Shown: piece by piece, positions 7,933 through 17,109 of the stretch
How positions within the stretch are numbered: the first letter of the stretch is position 1
Layout of the letters: the number at the start of each line of letters is the position of its first letter
Assembly (NCBI RefSeq): GCF_027125355.1
Contig: NZ_CP114052.1
Span: forward strand, 992,001-1,056,000
Length of the DNA: 64,000 nt
Direction of reading: 5' to 3'
Source of the DNA: Peptostreptococcus equinus
GTDB taxonomy: Bacteria; Bacillota; Clostridia; Peptostreptococcales; Peptostreptococcaceae
The notes under the pieces: model-generated
Database searches by the model: none
Seen by the model: only the letters and a program-made list of their open reading frames with translations
What the model was told of the DNA's origin: nothing
Translations under genes and position numbers: made by a program

Positions 7933-9156
7933 ATGGCAAGATTTACTTTACCAAGAGATTTATATCATGGAAAAGGAGCCATAGAAGCTTTAAAAACGTT
8001 TCCAGGTAAAAAAGCAATAGTATGCGTTGGTGGTGGTTCAATGAAGAGATTTGGTTTCTTGGATAAGATAGTGGCTTATCTTGAAGAAGCTGGTATGCAA
8101 GTAAAAATTTTTGAAGGAATTGAGCCAGATCCATCTATTGACACTGTCATGAGAGGCGCTAAAGAAATGTTAGCATTTGAACCAGATTGGATTGTAGCAG
8201 TTGGTGGCGGTTCTCCAATAGATGCTGCAAAAGCTATGTGGATTAAATACGAATACCCTGAAGTAGGTTTTGAAGATATGTGTAAGGTATTTGGATTACC
8301 TAAATTACGTAATAAAGCACATTTTTGCGCAATTTCTTCTACATCAGGTACAGCAACTGAAGTAACTGCATTCTCAATAATAACAGATTATGAAAAAGGT
8401 ATAAAATATCCTATAGCTGATTTTGAAATAACTCCTGATGTTGCTATAGTAGATCCAGACTTAGCTCATACAATGCCAAAAAAATTAGTAGCTCATACTG
8501 GTATGGATGCAATTACTCATGCTATAGAAGCTTATGTATCAACAGCTAACTGTGATTTTACTGATCCATTAGCACTTCATGCGATAAAATTGATACAAGA
8601 ACACCTAGTAAAATCATACAATGAAGACATGGCTAGTAGAGATATAATGCATAATGCACAGTGCCTTGCTGGTATGGCTTTCTCAAATGCTTTACTTGGA
8701 ATTGTACACTCAATGGCTCATAAAACAGGAGCTATATTCCAAGATTTTGGTGATGGTGCACATATTATACATGGTGCAGCAAATGCAATGTATCTACCTA
8801 AGGTAATAGCTTTTAATGCAAAAGATAAGGAAACAGCTAAGCGTTATGTTGAAATAGCTAATTTTATGGGATTAGAAGGAAATTCTGATGATGATAAGAT
8901 CAAGAGTCTTATTGAATATTTACGTGACATGAATGATCAATTAAATATACCACATTGCATAAAAAATTATGGTGCAGATTCTTTCCCAACAGAACAAGGC
9001 TTTGTACCAGAAGATGTATTTCTTGAAAGAGTTCATGACATAGCTGTAAATGCCATAGATGATGCTTGTACAGGTTCAAATCCTAGACAACCTTCAGTAG
9101 ATGAAATGGTTGAGTTATTAAAATGTTGTTATTACGACACAGAAGTAAATTTCTAA
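7933..9156 (+). CDS. iron-containing alcohol dehydrogenase
   Basis: This 407-residue group III (Fe-dependent) alcohol dehydrogenase probably reduces an aldehyde to an alcohol with NAD(P)H during fermentation. The N-terminal nucleotide-binding half has 'VCVGGGSMKRFG' and 'VGGGSPIDAAK'. The iron-binding half has 'MDAITHAIEAYVS' and 'HSMAHKTGA', then 'HGAANAMYLP', which together supply the Asp and three His ligands. The ribosome site AGGAGG is eight bases before the ATG. It is transcribed alone from a strong promoter and ends at a hairpin shared with the convergent symporter gene. Its sequence differs clearly from the second Fe-ADH at 15904-17073, so the two probably have different substrates. 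Confidence 0.93.
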   Translation: MARFTLPRDLYHGKGAIEALKTFPGKKAIVCVGGGSMKRFGFLDKIVAYLEEAGMQVKIFEGIEPDPSIDTVMRGAKEMLAFEPDWIVAVGGGSPIDAAKAMWIKYEYPEVGFEDMCKVFGLPKLRNKAHFCAISSTSGTATEVTAFSIITDYEKGIKYPIADFEITPDVAIVDPDLAHTMPKKLVAHTGMDAITHAIEAYVSTANCDFTDPLALHAIKLIQEHLVKSYNEDMASRDIMHNAQCLAGMAFSNALLGIVHSMAHKTGAIFQDFGDGAHIIHGAANAMYLPKVIAFNAKDKETAKRYVEIANFMGLEGNSDDDKIKSLIEYLRDMNDQLNIPHCIKNYGADSFPTEQGFVPEDVFLERVHDIAVNAIDDACTGSNPRQPSVDEMVELLKCCYYDTEVNF

Positions 9157-9210
9157 ATAAGCATAATTTATATAGTAAGATATTACTTTAAATATGAAAA
9201 TACTAAAATA

Positions 9211-9251
9211 TACATAAAAAAGGACATCCTTTGATGTCCCTTTTTTATGTA
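9211..9251. terminator. bidirectional terminator between Fe-ADH and symporter genes
   Basis: The stem AAAAAAGGACATC/GATGTCCCTTTTTT, extended by TACAT/ATGTA, has T-runs on both strands between convergent genes. Confidence 0.88.
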
Positions 9252-9288
9252 TATTTACAATTGAATAAATACTCAATTTATATAAAGT

Positions 9289-10740
9289 TTAATCTTCTTT
9301 ATTTTTCCACATTTGAAGTTTATCTTTTAATTCAGGAATAGTATTTTTATAGAATATTGGTTTTAATATTCCTTCTTTTCTCTGTTTTCTATAATCAGCT
9401 AAAGCAGCATATGCATATTTACCTAATATTAAAATTACTACCAAGTTTAAAAGTGCCATAAGAGCCATAAATAAATCTGCTAAATTCCATACAACTTGCA
9501 TTTCAACCATTGAACCGTATAGAACAAATACACATACTAGAACTCTTATGATATTAAGTGGTATTTTAGAACCAATTTTAGTCTTGTCAAATATAAACTG
9601 TATATTTGATTCTCCATAATAGTAGTTACCTATTATTGAAGAATAAGCAAATAAGAATATAGATATAGCCAAGAATATACTACCAAAATATCCTAAATGG
9701 TGATGTAAAGCTGCCTGTGCAACTAATATACCTTGATCGCCAGTAGAAGCGTAACCTGAGAATAATAAGACTATAAATCCTGTAGCAGAACATATTATAA
9801 TTGTATCAGTAAATACACCTAGTGACTGGATAAGACCTTGCATTACTGGATGCTCAACATCAGCAGTTGCGGATGCATTCGGTGCGGAACCCATACCAGC
9901 TTCGTTAGAGAATAAACCTCTTTTAGCACCCATTAATAATGTTGATAATAAACCTGCGCTTGTACCCGAAACAAATTGTCTAGGTTCAAATGCTCCTACA
10001 AATATATCTCTAAATAATCCTGGCATTTTATTAATATTAATAAAAATTATAAATAATGCTATCACTATGTATAGAACTGCAAGAATAGGTACTATTACTT
10101 CTGCAACCTTAGATACTCTCTGTACTCCACCGAAGATAACAATAGCAGAAATAATGGCTATTACAACTGCAAACACAGTTCTATCAACACCAAATGAATT
10201 ATTTAATGCTATTGACATTGTATTTGCTTGTACTGCATTAAATACAAATGCATAAGTTACTGTGATTAAGATAGAAAATATAATTCCTAACCATCTAGCT
10301 CCTAGTGCTTGTTCCATATAATAAGCTGGTCCACCTTTAGAAGCTGTTCCATTAGGAACTTTAAATATCTGTGCCAATGTAGCTTCCACGAATGCTGAAG
10401 CAGATCCTATAATTGCTATTAACCACATCCAGAATAAAGCTCCTGGTCCACCACCTACAACGGCTATAGCAACACCTGCTATATTACCTGTACCAACTCT
10501 TGAAGCGGTACTTATACAGAATGCACCAAAAGAAGATATTGCCCCTCTTTCTTTTGCTCCTGCAATATTTTCTTTATCAAAAAGTATTCTAAATTGTTCT
10601 TTAAAATAAGAAATTTGAACAAATTTAGTTCTTATAGTAAAGTATAAACCGGCACCGATTAATAATACTATCAGTATTTTTGACCAAAGAATGTCACTTA
10701 CCGACATAGCGACATTATATAAAGTACTGAAAAATTCCAT
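9289..10740 (-). CDS. sodium:alanine (glycine) symporter, AGCS family
   Basis: This 483-residue polytopic membrane protein has about ten to eleven hydrophobic helices and the AGCS signatures 'SRVGTGNIAGVAIA' and 'GGPGALFWMW'. Further matches are 'GGPAYYMEQALG', 'KRGLFSNEAGMGSAPNASA' and 'FAYSSIIGNYYYGE'. The family takes up alanine or glycine together with Na+ at the cytoplasmic membrane. The ATG is preceded by GGAGGGG. It is a single-gene unit. Upstream on the same strand, TTGCCT, a 17-base spacer and TATATT near 10800-10830 would be a suitable promoter. Confidence 0.93.
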   Translation of the reverse strand: MEFFSTLYNVAMSVSDILWSKILIVLLIGAGLYFTIRTKFVQISYFKEQFRILFDKENIAGAKERGAISSFGAFCISTASRVGTGNIAGVAIAVVGGGPGALFWMWLIAIIGSASAFVEATLAQIFKVPNGTASKGGPAYYMEQALGARWLGIIFSILITVTYAFVFNAVQANTMSIALNNSFGVDRTVFAVVIAIISAIVIFGGVQRVSKVAEVIVPILAVLYIVIALFIIFININKMPGLFRDIFVGAFEPRQFVSGTSAGLLSTLLMGAKRGLFSNEAGMGSAPNASATADVEHPVMQGLIQSLGVFTDTIIICSATGFIVLLFSGYASTGDQGILVAQAALHHHLGYFGSIFLAISIFLFAYSSIIGNYYYGESNIQFIFDKTKIGSKIPLNIIRVLVCVFVLYGSMVEMQVVWNLADLFMALMALLNLVVILILGKYAYAALADYRKQRKEGILKPIFYKNTIPELKDKLQMWKNKED

Positions 10741-10912
10741 TTTTCCCCTCCTATAAATAAAAAATGCAACAAAAAATAAAAATTATTCGTTTCTAGGTAT
10801 ATTATACCTTATCAAATAAAAAAAGGCAATAATTTTGCAATTTAAAAAGCATATAATCCATTTGTCTTTTTTTTATACAAATTGAATAAAATTTTTGTAC
10901 ACTTTTATTTTC

Positions 10913-10950
10913 AACAAAAAAGAGTATGCTAATGCATACTCTTTTTTGTT
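10913..10950 (-). terminator. terminator after trxA
   Basis: A perfect stem AACAAAAAAGAGTATGC with its complement and a TAAT loop lies just beyond the thioredoxin stop codon. It has flanking T-runs on both strands. Confidence 0.88.
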
Positions 10951-10976
10951 TTCTATTCAAGTTATATTGACTTTAT

Positions 10977-11294
10977 TTATTTTATACTATCAAGATTTGA
11001 TGAAATTTTTTCCTTTGGCATGAAACCAATTTCTCTATGTACTTCTTTTCCGTCCTTAAAGAAGATTACAGTAGGTACTGTACTTACTTTGTATTCTTGG
11101 GCTAATTCCATTGATTGATCTATATCAACTTTAGCAAAATAAGCATCATCCTTTCTTTCTTCTGCTAAGTCAGCAAATACTGGACCTAACATATTACATG
11201 GACCACACCATGTAGCAAAGAAGTCTATTACAGCTACTCCTTCTTTATTCTTAACATTTGAATTAAAATCCTGTGCATTTATAACTTGTGCCAT
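10977..11294 (-). CDS. trxA: thioredoxin
   Basis: This 105-residue classical thioredoxin has the redox motif 'WCGPC' near residue 30, the buried 'DFFATWC' strand and the cis-proline loop 'STVPTVIFF'. It reduces protein disulfides in the cytoplasm and would be recharged by a thioredoxin reductase that is not in the window. The cysteines are ordinary Cys codons, with no in-frame TGA, although the genome has tRNA-Sec. The ribosome site is AGGAGG. The gene lies downstream of the two-component system, separated by an inverted repeat ACCTAATT/AATTAGGT (11340-11372), so a separate promoter is likely. Confidence 0.95.
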   Translation of the reverse strand: MAQVINAQDFNSNVKNKEGVAVIDFFATWCGPCNMLGPVFADLAEERKDDAYFAKVDIDQSMELAQEYKVSTVPTVIFFKDGKEVHREIGFMPKEKISSNLDSIK

Positions 11295-11380
11295 GATTTT
11301 TACCTCCTATAATTTTCATTAATAATATATTTATATAATACCTAATTAGAGTAAATTAAAACACAATTAGGTAAATTATC

Positions 11381-12625
11381 TTATTTTTTTCTCATAATCC
11401 TTCCCCTAGGAATCTCTATAAAAAAGCTGGTTCCTTGATTTATCGTAGATTTTACTTTTATATTGGCTTTTAACATTCCAGCAGTCAATTTAGCAATAGA
11501 AAGCCCAATTCCAGAACCTTCTATATCTTTTGCTCTTACAGCATCACTTCTGAAAAATCTGTCAAAAATATGTTTTTGATCTTTTAGACTTATTCCTACT
11601 CCTGTATCTTTAACTTCTAAAGTAATTCTATCTCTTGTCTTTTCATTTGCGAGTATAGTAATACTATCGCCTGGTTCAGTATATTTAAAAGCATTATCTA
11701 CCAAAATCCTTAGTAGTTGAGTTAGTTTAGTCCTATCACTAACGATTATATTATTTTTCATATTTACAGAGTAGGAAAATCCTTTGTTTTGATATTCTGC
11801 AATTTCACTATAAGATTCAAAAATATCGGAAAATAATTCTTTAATATTTATTTTTTCATTATTTACCTTTACTATAGACTCTTCCTTTGAAAGCGATAAT
11901 AATTCACTGATCATTTTTTTAAGTTGTCTAGCTTCTCTCATTGCAGTTGCAATGGTCTCTGCTTCATCTTCAACTGTGGACTCAGGTGATTTTAGCAAAC
12001 TCTCTAGTTTTGATTGAATTATTGTAACTGGTGTTCTCAGTTCGTGTGAAGCATCTTGTACAAATTTTATTTGCTTGTTCCAAGACTGTTCTATAGGTTT
12101 TAAAGTTTTTGATGCAAGGTATTTAGCAATTACATATACTAGTAGTAATGATATAATATCAGAAATTATCAACAATACAATTAGATGGCTTAAGCTTTCC
12201 ATCTCCGAATCTATATTTCTCATAATCTTGAATGTATATTTTCCCTCTTTTAAAGTATATGTTCTAAAGCTATATCCATTATAATTTAGAGTTTCTAAAT
12301 TTTCTTTTGTAGGTTGTATATTTTTGGGTATTGATTGATCAAAATATCTATTCTGTGTGTAATATCTGATTTGATCATCTTCATAAATATAGACAATGTC
12401 CTTTGGATCTTGAAGAACAATGGGATCTCTAATAGAATTTTGTGTAAAAACTGAATGTACAAACCTATATTCATCTAATAGAGAATTATCAATTGTAGAT
12501 AATATGCTACTTTTAAAATATGAATATATAAAAATACTCATAATAATCATAAATAATTCAACCAAAAACATGATATTTATAATTATCTTTTTTTGTGTCT
12601 TAGCAAATACATTATTATTTATCAT
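11381..12625 (-). CDS. sensor histidine kinase
   Basis: This is a 414-residue membrane sensor kinase of the OmpR-partner class. A first transmembrane helix (about 13-37) and a second (about 150-172) enclose an extracytoplasmic sensor of about 110 residues with no recognisable domain. The dimerisation/phosphoacceptor motif 'QDASHELRTPVTII' follows, then the ATPase boxes 'LVDNAFKYTEPGD', 'KDTGVGI', 'DRFFRSD' and 'GSGIGLSIAK'. The ATG overlaps the end of the response regulator gene by 11 bases (ATGATAAATAA), showing translational coupling. The signal is unknown. No transporter lies next to the pair to suggest a role such as antimicrobial peptide sensing. Confidence 0.93.
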   Translation of the reverse strand: MINNNVFAKTQKKIIINIMFLVELFMIIMSIFIYSYFKSSILSTIDNSLLDEYRFVHSVFTQNSIRDPIVLQDPKDIVYIYEDDQIRYYTQNRYFDQSIPKNIQPTKENLETLNYNGYSFRTYTLKEGKYTFKIMRNIDSEMESLSHLIVLLIISDIISLLLVYVIAKYLASKTLKPIEQSWNKQIKFVQDASHELRTPVTIIQSKLESLLKSPESTVEDEAETIATAMREARQLKKMISELLSLSKEESIVKVNNEKINIKELFSDIFESYSEIAEYQNKGFSYSVNMKNNIIVSDRTKLTQLLRILVDNAFKYTEPGDSITILANEKTRDRITLEVKDTGVGISLKDQKHIFDRFFRSDAVRAKDIEGSGIGLSIAKLTAGMLKANIKVKSTINQGTSFFIEIPRGRIMRKK

Positions 12626-13286
12626 CTAATATGTATCCAACCTTCCTCTTTGTCTTTATATATTTATCATAGTCAAATTTAGATAATTTTTTTCTAAGAT
12701 TACTTACATATACTTCTACTATTTCTATAGTAGCATCAGAATCTATTCCCCATATTCTATCGTATATTTGCTCTTTTAATAGTATAGAACCTTTATTTAA
12801 TACAAAATATTCAAGTAATTTAAATTGCTTATTTTGTAATTCTAACTCTTCTCCATTAATATAAACGCAAGATTTTTCTGAATCTATTTGAAGATCTTTA
12901 AATTCTAGAAATTTATTATCTTTTATTCTACCATTAGTTCTTAAAATTGCAAATGTTCTAGCGACCAACTCATCCATATAAAATGGTTTTGTTAGATAGT
13001 CATTTGCTCCTAAAGTAAAAGCTTCCATTTTATCATCTAGAGATTCTTTCGCTGTAAGAATTAATATAGGTGTATCAATGCCATTTTTTCTTGCTTCTTT
13101 CAATATTGTAATACCATCCATATTTGGCAACATTAAGTCTAGTATTACTAAATCGTAAATTCCTTGAGAAATCAAATATAATCCCTCTTCACCATCAGCA
13201 CAGGTTTCAGTATCAAAATGCTTAGATAGTTCCTTGTTTATATCCTCTTGTAATGTTTTATTATCTTCTATTATTAATATTTTCAT
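12615..13286 (-). CDS. OmpR/PhoB-family response regulator
   Basis: This 223-residue regulator has an N-terminal receiver domain with acidic pocket 'IIEDN', phosphoacceptor Asp50 in 'VILDLMLP' and conserved Lys in 'YLTKPF'. A C-terminal winged-helix DNA-binding domain follows ('LQNKQFKLLEYFVLNKG', 'VYVSNLRKKLSK', 'TKRKVGYIL'). It should be phosphorylated by the coupled kinase and bind direct repeats in target promoters. The ribosome site GGAGG is at the right distance. Upstream is the 490-base gene-free segment containing a structured RNA, which might include this operon's promoter and a target site. Confidence 0.95.
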   Translation of the reverse strand: MKILIIEDNKTLQEDINKELSKHFDTETCADGEEGLYLISQGIYDLVILDLMLPNMDGITILKEARKNGIDTPILILTAKESLDDKMEAFTLGANDYLTKPFYMDELVARTFAILRTNGRIKDNKFLEFKDLQIDSEKSCVYINGEELELQNKQFKLLEYFVLNKGSILLKEQIYDRIWGIDSDATIEIVEVYVSNLRKKLSKFDYDKYIKTKRKVGYILDDK

Positions 13287-13482
13287 ATATCCTCCATTCT
13301 AAATAAGTATTTTTAATAATTTTTTACTGAAATATAGTAATACTTATTATTTCATTTATACAAAATAAAGTTATAAATATTATAACACAATTATCTTAAC
13401 TTAAATTTGACAATTTTACATTTTTAAATTATCTGAATTTTTTGTGTATTTTATTATATATTTTTAATATTAAATTCTTGTG

Positions 13483-13725
13483 TTATAATAATCTTACAAA
13501 AATATTGTTGTATTTTCAACAAATATATTTTTGTAAGATTATTATAAACTATATTGTTTAGCACTACCCAAGCTAAAAAATTCAATATAGTTTAAGAAAA
13601 TATTAGCGGTCTCCCAACATCGCGGGCTTTAGCCCAATCTATTTTCAAAACATAAGAGTAATACACAAAAATAGCCAGATTATAATAATCTAGCTATTTT
13701 TGTGTATTTATATAATTTTTTATAT
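13483..13725 (+). ncRNA. candidate structured RNA of unknown family (strand tentative)
   Basis: Four consecutive structures fill this gene-free stretch. First is a 23-bp perfect stem (13483-13505 with 13525-13547) capped by TGTTG/CAACA. Second is an 11-bp stem AAACTATATTG/CAATATAGTTT (13546-13593) enclosing TTTAGC/GCTAAA. Third is GAAAATA/TATTTTC (13596-13646) enclosing an unusually GC-rich segment with GGGCT/AGCCC and GCG/CGC pairs. Last is a 16-bp stem (13660-13675 with 13693-13708) followed by a T-rich stretch. The order, ending in a terminator-like hairpin, favours the plus strand, but the stems are symmetric and the minus strand is possible. I cannot name an Rfam family. Confidence 0.6.
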
Positions 13726-13779
13726 ATTATTTTATACTTATATATCATAAGTTGATATATAAGTATATGTTATTTTAAA

Positions 13780-15540
13780 TTAGAACGTAATACCTTCTTT
13801 TGCTAATTTAGCTTCAAATTCTGGATCATCAACATCAGTACGCTTACCGATTAATCTAATGCCAACGAATAAAGCAACTATTGCTATAGGTAATACGATA
13901 TAGAATTTAACTCCTAGACCTGCTGGTATATATCCAAATACTATCGTTAATGCAGCAGTAAATATTGAATATGGCATCTGAGTGTTAACATGCTCTATGT
14001 GGTTACAACCTGCTCCCATTGATGAAAGAATTGTTGTATCTGAAATTGGTGAGCAGTGATCACCAAATATAGCACCTGTTAATACTGCAGAAGTAGCAAC
14101 TATTACATAAGCCATATCAGGATTTATAGAATGTGAAAGTGGTATAGCTAGTGGCATTAATATACCCATAGTTCCGTATGCAGTTCCTGTTGAGAAAGAA
14201 ATAATAGCACCAAGTATAAATATTATTGAAGGTAGTAAAAATGGCGGTAATGATCCTGATAGATAATGAATCATATATTTTGCAGTACCAACTTCTTTAA
14301 TTACTGAACTTAGCGACCATGCAAGTATCAATATAACACCTGTAATCATTAAAGTCTTCATACCATCTATCCAAACTTCAATAGATTCTGATATTGTATA
14401 AATTTTCTTTATCTTTGCCATAAGCATTGCTACAATAGAAGCGAATAAAGCTGACTGGAATAAAGCGACAGAAGCATCAGCTGCAGAGAAACAATCTTTA
14501 ATACTGATTAATGAAAACATTGAAGCATTTACTGATCTTATCAACTCTTTATCATCGCCAGCCATTATAGCAGAATATCCACTATAATAGAAAGCTACCA
14601 AAGCACTCAATATTAAAACTCCTATAGGAATTATTGCATTCCAAACATTTAGTACTACACCTTCTTTTGGTGCCATATCATCAAGTTCTTCTAAGTTTTC
14701 ATCATAATCTGATGATATTAAGTGTTTTCTACTTGAAATATATTCAGCTTTTCTCATTGGCCCAAATTCTCTAGCTAATATAGCACTTGCAACTATAAAT
14801 AATATTATTAATATATTGTAGAATCTATAAGGTATAGTCTGTAGAAATACACCAAATGCGTCTACATCAACGTTTATACTTTTAAATGAATCATGTATAA
14901 GACCTACTTCAAGACCTATCCATGTAGAAATAATTGCAAGTCCAGCTACTGGAGCCGCTGTAGCATCTATTACAAATGCTAACTTTTGTCTAGAAATGTT
15001 CATTTTATCGAATACAGGTCTCATTATAGGACCGACTATCAATGAATTTGCATAGTCATCAAAAAATACTAATAGACCCATTAGACATGATATCAGCTGA
15101 GCACTTTTAGAAGTCTTTGCTTTGTCTGCAAGTGCTTCTGCTATAGCTTTTGCTCCACCCATTTTACCAACTAAATTGATAACACCACCTATACACATTA
15201 CCTGCAGTAATATACCAGCATTCCATGGATCAGCAAGTGATGTAAGGGCTCTATTTATAAAATCAAGGAACGAAAATACTATATTTAGTAAGATATTATT
15301 ACCTGACCCTACCTGTAAAATAAAGCATCCTGAAAATACACCTAAGAAAAGTGACACGACCACATTTTTTGTTATAAATGCTAATATAATTGCTAATAGT
15401 GGTGGAATAATAGTTATAATACCGTATTTGTTTGCGTTTGCTTTAGCAATTGCGTCAATATCTTGAGCAAATGTTGGTACTACGGTCATAAATACCAACG
15501 CTAAAGAGATCATTAAAGTTCTGAATTTTGTTCTGTTCAT
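13780..15540 (-). CDS. NhaC-family Na+-coupled transporter, probable lysine transporter (LysW-type)
   Basis: This 586-residue membrane protein has twelve or more hydrophobic helices and belongs to the NhaC/Na+:H+ antiporter superfamily. Matches include 'LVFFDDYANSLIVGPIMRP', 'DATAAPVAGLAIISTW', 'SFSTGTAYGTMGILMPLAIPL' and 'GAIFGDHCSPISDTTILSSMGA'. The N-terminus 'LMISLALVFMTVVPTFAQ' looks like a cleavable signal or first helix. A lysine riboswitch with terminator precedes the gene. Comparative genomics of L-boxes has described NhaC-superfamily genes (called lysW) as likely lysine transporters, so lysine uptake is more probable than Na+/H+ exchange alone. The ribosome site is AGGAGG. The gene is monocistronic. 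Confidence 0.85.
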   Translation of the reverse strand: MNRTKFRTLMISLALVFMTVVPTFAQDIDAIAKANANKYGIITIIPPLLAIILAFITKNVVVSLFLGVFSGCFILQVGSGNNILLNIVFSFLDFINRALTSLADPWNAGILLQVMCIGGVINLVGKMGGAKAIAEALADKAKTSKSAQLISCLMGLLVFFDDYANSLIVGPIMRPVFDKMNISRQKLAFVIDATAAPVAGLAIISTWIGLEVGLIHDSFKSINVDVDAFGVFLQTIPYRFYNILIILFIVASAILAREFGPMRKAEYISSRKHLISSDYDENLEELDDMAPKEGVVLNVWNAIIPIGVLILSALVAFYYSGYSAIMAGDDKELIRSVNASMFSLISIKDCFSAADASVALFQSALFASIVAMLMAKIKKIYTISESIEVWIDGMKTLMITGVILILAWSLSSVIKEVGTAKYMIHYLSGSLPPFLLPSIIFILGAIISFSTGTAYGTMGILMPLAIPLSHSINPDMAYVIVATSAVLTGAIFGDHCSPISDTTILSSMGAGCNHIEHVNTQMPYSIFTAALTIVFGYIPAGLGVKFYIVLPIAIVALFVGIRLIGKRTDVDDPEFEAKLAKEGITF

Positions 15541-15571
15541 ATTAACCTCCTAAAATTTTAGTAAAGAAATG

Positions 15572-15613
15572 GGGCTAAAAAAAATGCCTCGGAATATCAT
15601 CCGAGGCATAAAT
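15572..15613 (-). terminator. riboswitch-controlled terminator before the NhaC-family gene
   Basis: The stem ATGCCTCGG/CCGAGGCAT (15584-15592 with 15601-15609) is followed on the minus strand by eight T. It lies between the lysine aptamer and the ribosome site and would stop transcription when lysine is bound. Confidence 0.88.
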
Positions 15614-15629
15614 ATGCTTTATCTCAAAT

Positions 15630-15787
15630 GATAGCCCACCACAAAATAAATTGTGACAGTTGCATACATATTCTGCATACACCCAGCAATGAAACCCTAA
15701 AGCTGATTTCACACTTCGGCAATAAATCCTTTCACTGTAGTCGCTTTAAACATTTTTTCAGCTACTGATAGTTACTGCACCTCTATC
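15630..15787 (-). promoter_or_regulatory. lysine riboswitch (L-box)
   Basis: Read on the minus strand, the leader has the L-box core elements in order: AGAGGTGCAGTA, GTGAAAGG, TTGCCGAAGTG, CATTGCTGGGTGTATGC and ACTGTCAC, closing with GGGCTATC. The GATAG at the 5' end (15783-15787) pairs with CTATC at the 3' end (15630-15634) as helix P1. An intrinsic terminator follows at once. This is a standard lysine OFF switch controlling the downstream transporter. Confidence 0.92.
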
Positions 15788-15903
15788 TTCTTTATCATTA
15801 CATAATAGTATATACCATCTTTAATATTAATTCAAGCAATAATTTAATTTTATTTTAAAAATATATTAAACTTATTACTATTAATTCTAATTTTATATAC
15901 TTA

Positions 15904-17073
15904 TTATAATGCATTAATTAATATTTTCTTTATATCATCTGGATTTAATGTTACATATCCATTTATTCTACCATTTCCCTTTGTGGCTTTAACTGACATT
16001 TGGTCAAAATACTCTTCATCTATATCTAACTCTCTAAGATTTTTAGGTATATTAAGGGAGTTAGTAAAGAAATCTTGAGTCAAATCAATTGCTTTATTTG
16101 CTATTGTAAATTTGTCTAAATTCTTATCTATATTCCATACGTTTACGCCATATTCTACAAATTTATCTACTGTATCTTCTGATAAAATGTATCTCATCCA
16201 ATGAGGTGTTAATATAGCTAGCCCATCGCCATGAGTTATGTCATAGAATGCACTTAATTCGTGCTCTATAGGATGTACTGACCAATCTTGAGTTGCACCT
16301 TTAGCCAACAGACCATTGATAGCCCATGAAGAAGACCACATTAAATTTGCTCTTGCTTCGTAATTTTCTGGATTCTGACAAGCAATTGGACCATAGTGTA
16401 TACAAGTTTTTAAGATTGCTTCTGCCATTCTAGATTGTAAATACGCATCATTATTAACATTAAAGTAATTTTCAAATGTATGGCTCATTATATCTGCAGT
16501 TCCAGCAGCTGTATGTTTTTTAGGAACACTATAAGTATATTCTGGATCTAATATAGATACTTTTGGCAATGTACTTGGAGCACCTGTTCCTAATTTTTCA
16601 TTTCTAGAGATATCTGATATTACTGCATTTACATCCATTTCAGATCCTGTAGCAGCTATTGTGAGCACTGAAAATATAGGAAGAGCATCTTTAATAAATT
16701 TTCTATTTTTAACTAGATCCCAAGCATCTCCATTATATTTTACTCCAGCAGCTATAACTTTAGCACAATCTATTGAACTTCCACCTCCAATAGCTAGTAC
16801 ACCATCTAGATTATTCACTCTACAAAGCTCCACACCTTTTCTAACCGATTCTATCCTAGGATTTGGTTCAACTCCTGATAACTCTATAAATTCTATATTA
16901 TTTTCTTTTAAATTACTTACAACCGCATTGTATATACCGTTTTTCTTTATGCTACCACCACCATATACCAGTAGTATTCTGTTTGAATATTTTATAATTT
17001 CTCCAGATAAATTTTTTATTTGGCCTTTACCAAAGAAAATTTTTGTTGATACATCAAATGTAAAATTATACAT
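15904..17073 (-). CDS. iron-containing alcohol dehydrogenase, BdhA-like
   Basis: This 389-residue Fe-dependent alcohol dehydrogenase resembles clostridial NAD(P)H-dependent butanol dehydrogenases. The cofactor half has 'VYGGGSIKKNGIY' and 'AIGGGSSIDCAKVIA'. The metal half has 'GTADIMSHTFENYF' and 'HPIEHELSAFYDITHGDGLAILTP', with Asp and His ligands present. It would reduce aldehydes in the cytoplasm. The ATG has AGGAGG eight bases upstream. The gene starts 36 bases after the ABC permease-protease stop, so it may be read through from that operon. A long stretch with the L-box follows it. Confidence 0.92.
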   Translation of the reverse strand: MYNFTFDVSTKIFFGKGQIKNLSGEIIKYSNRILLVYGGGSIKKNGIYNAVVSNLKENNIEFIELSGVEPNPRIESVRKGVELCRVNNLDGVLAIGGGSSIDCAKVIAAGVKYNGDAWDLVKNRKFIKDALPIFSVLTIAATGSEMDVNAVISDISRNEKLGTGAPSTLPKVSILDPEYTYSVPKKHTAAGTADIMSHTFENYFNVNNDAYLQSRMAEAILKTCIHYGPIACQNPENYEARANLMWSSSWAINGLLAKGATQDWSVHPIEHELSAFYDITHGDGLAILTPHWMRYILSEDTVDKFVEYGVNVWNIDKNLDKFTIANKAIDLTQDFFTNSLNIPKNLRELDIDEEYFDQMSVKATKGNGRINGYVTLNPDDIKKILINAL

Positions 17074-17109
17074 ATTATTCCTCCTTATTAACAGCTATCT
17101 TAATTATTT

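Noticed and set aside
13483..13725. A CRISPR array or insertion-sequence remnant
   Set aside because: The stems are unlike each other and not evenly spaced repeats, and there is no transposase reading frame. A MITE remains possible but the GC-rich core argues against it.
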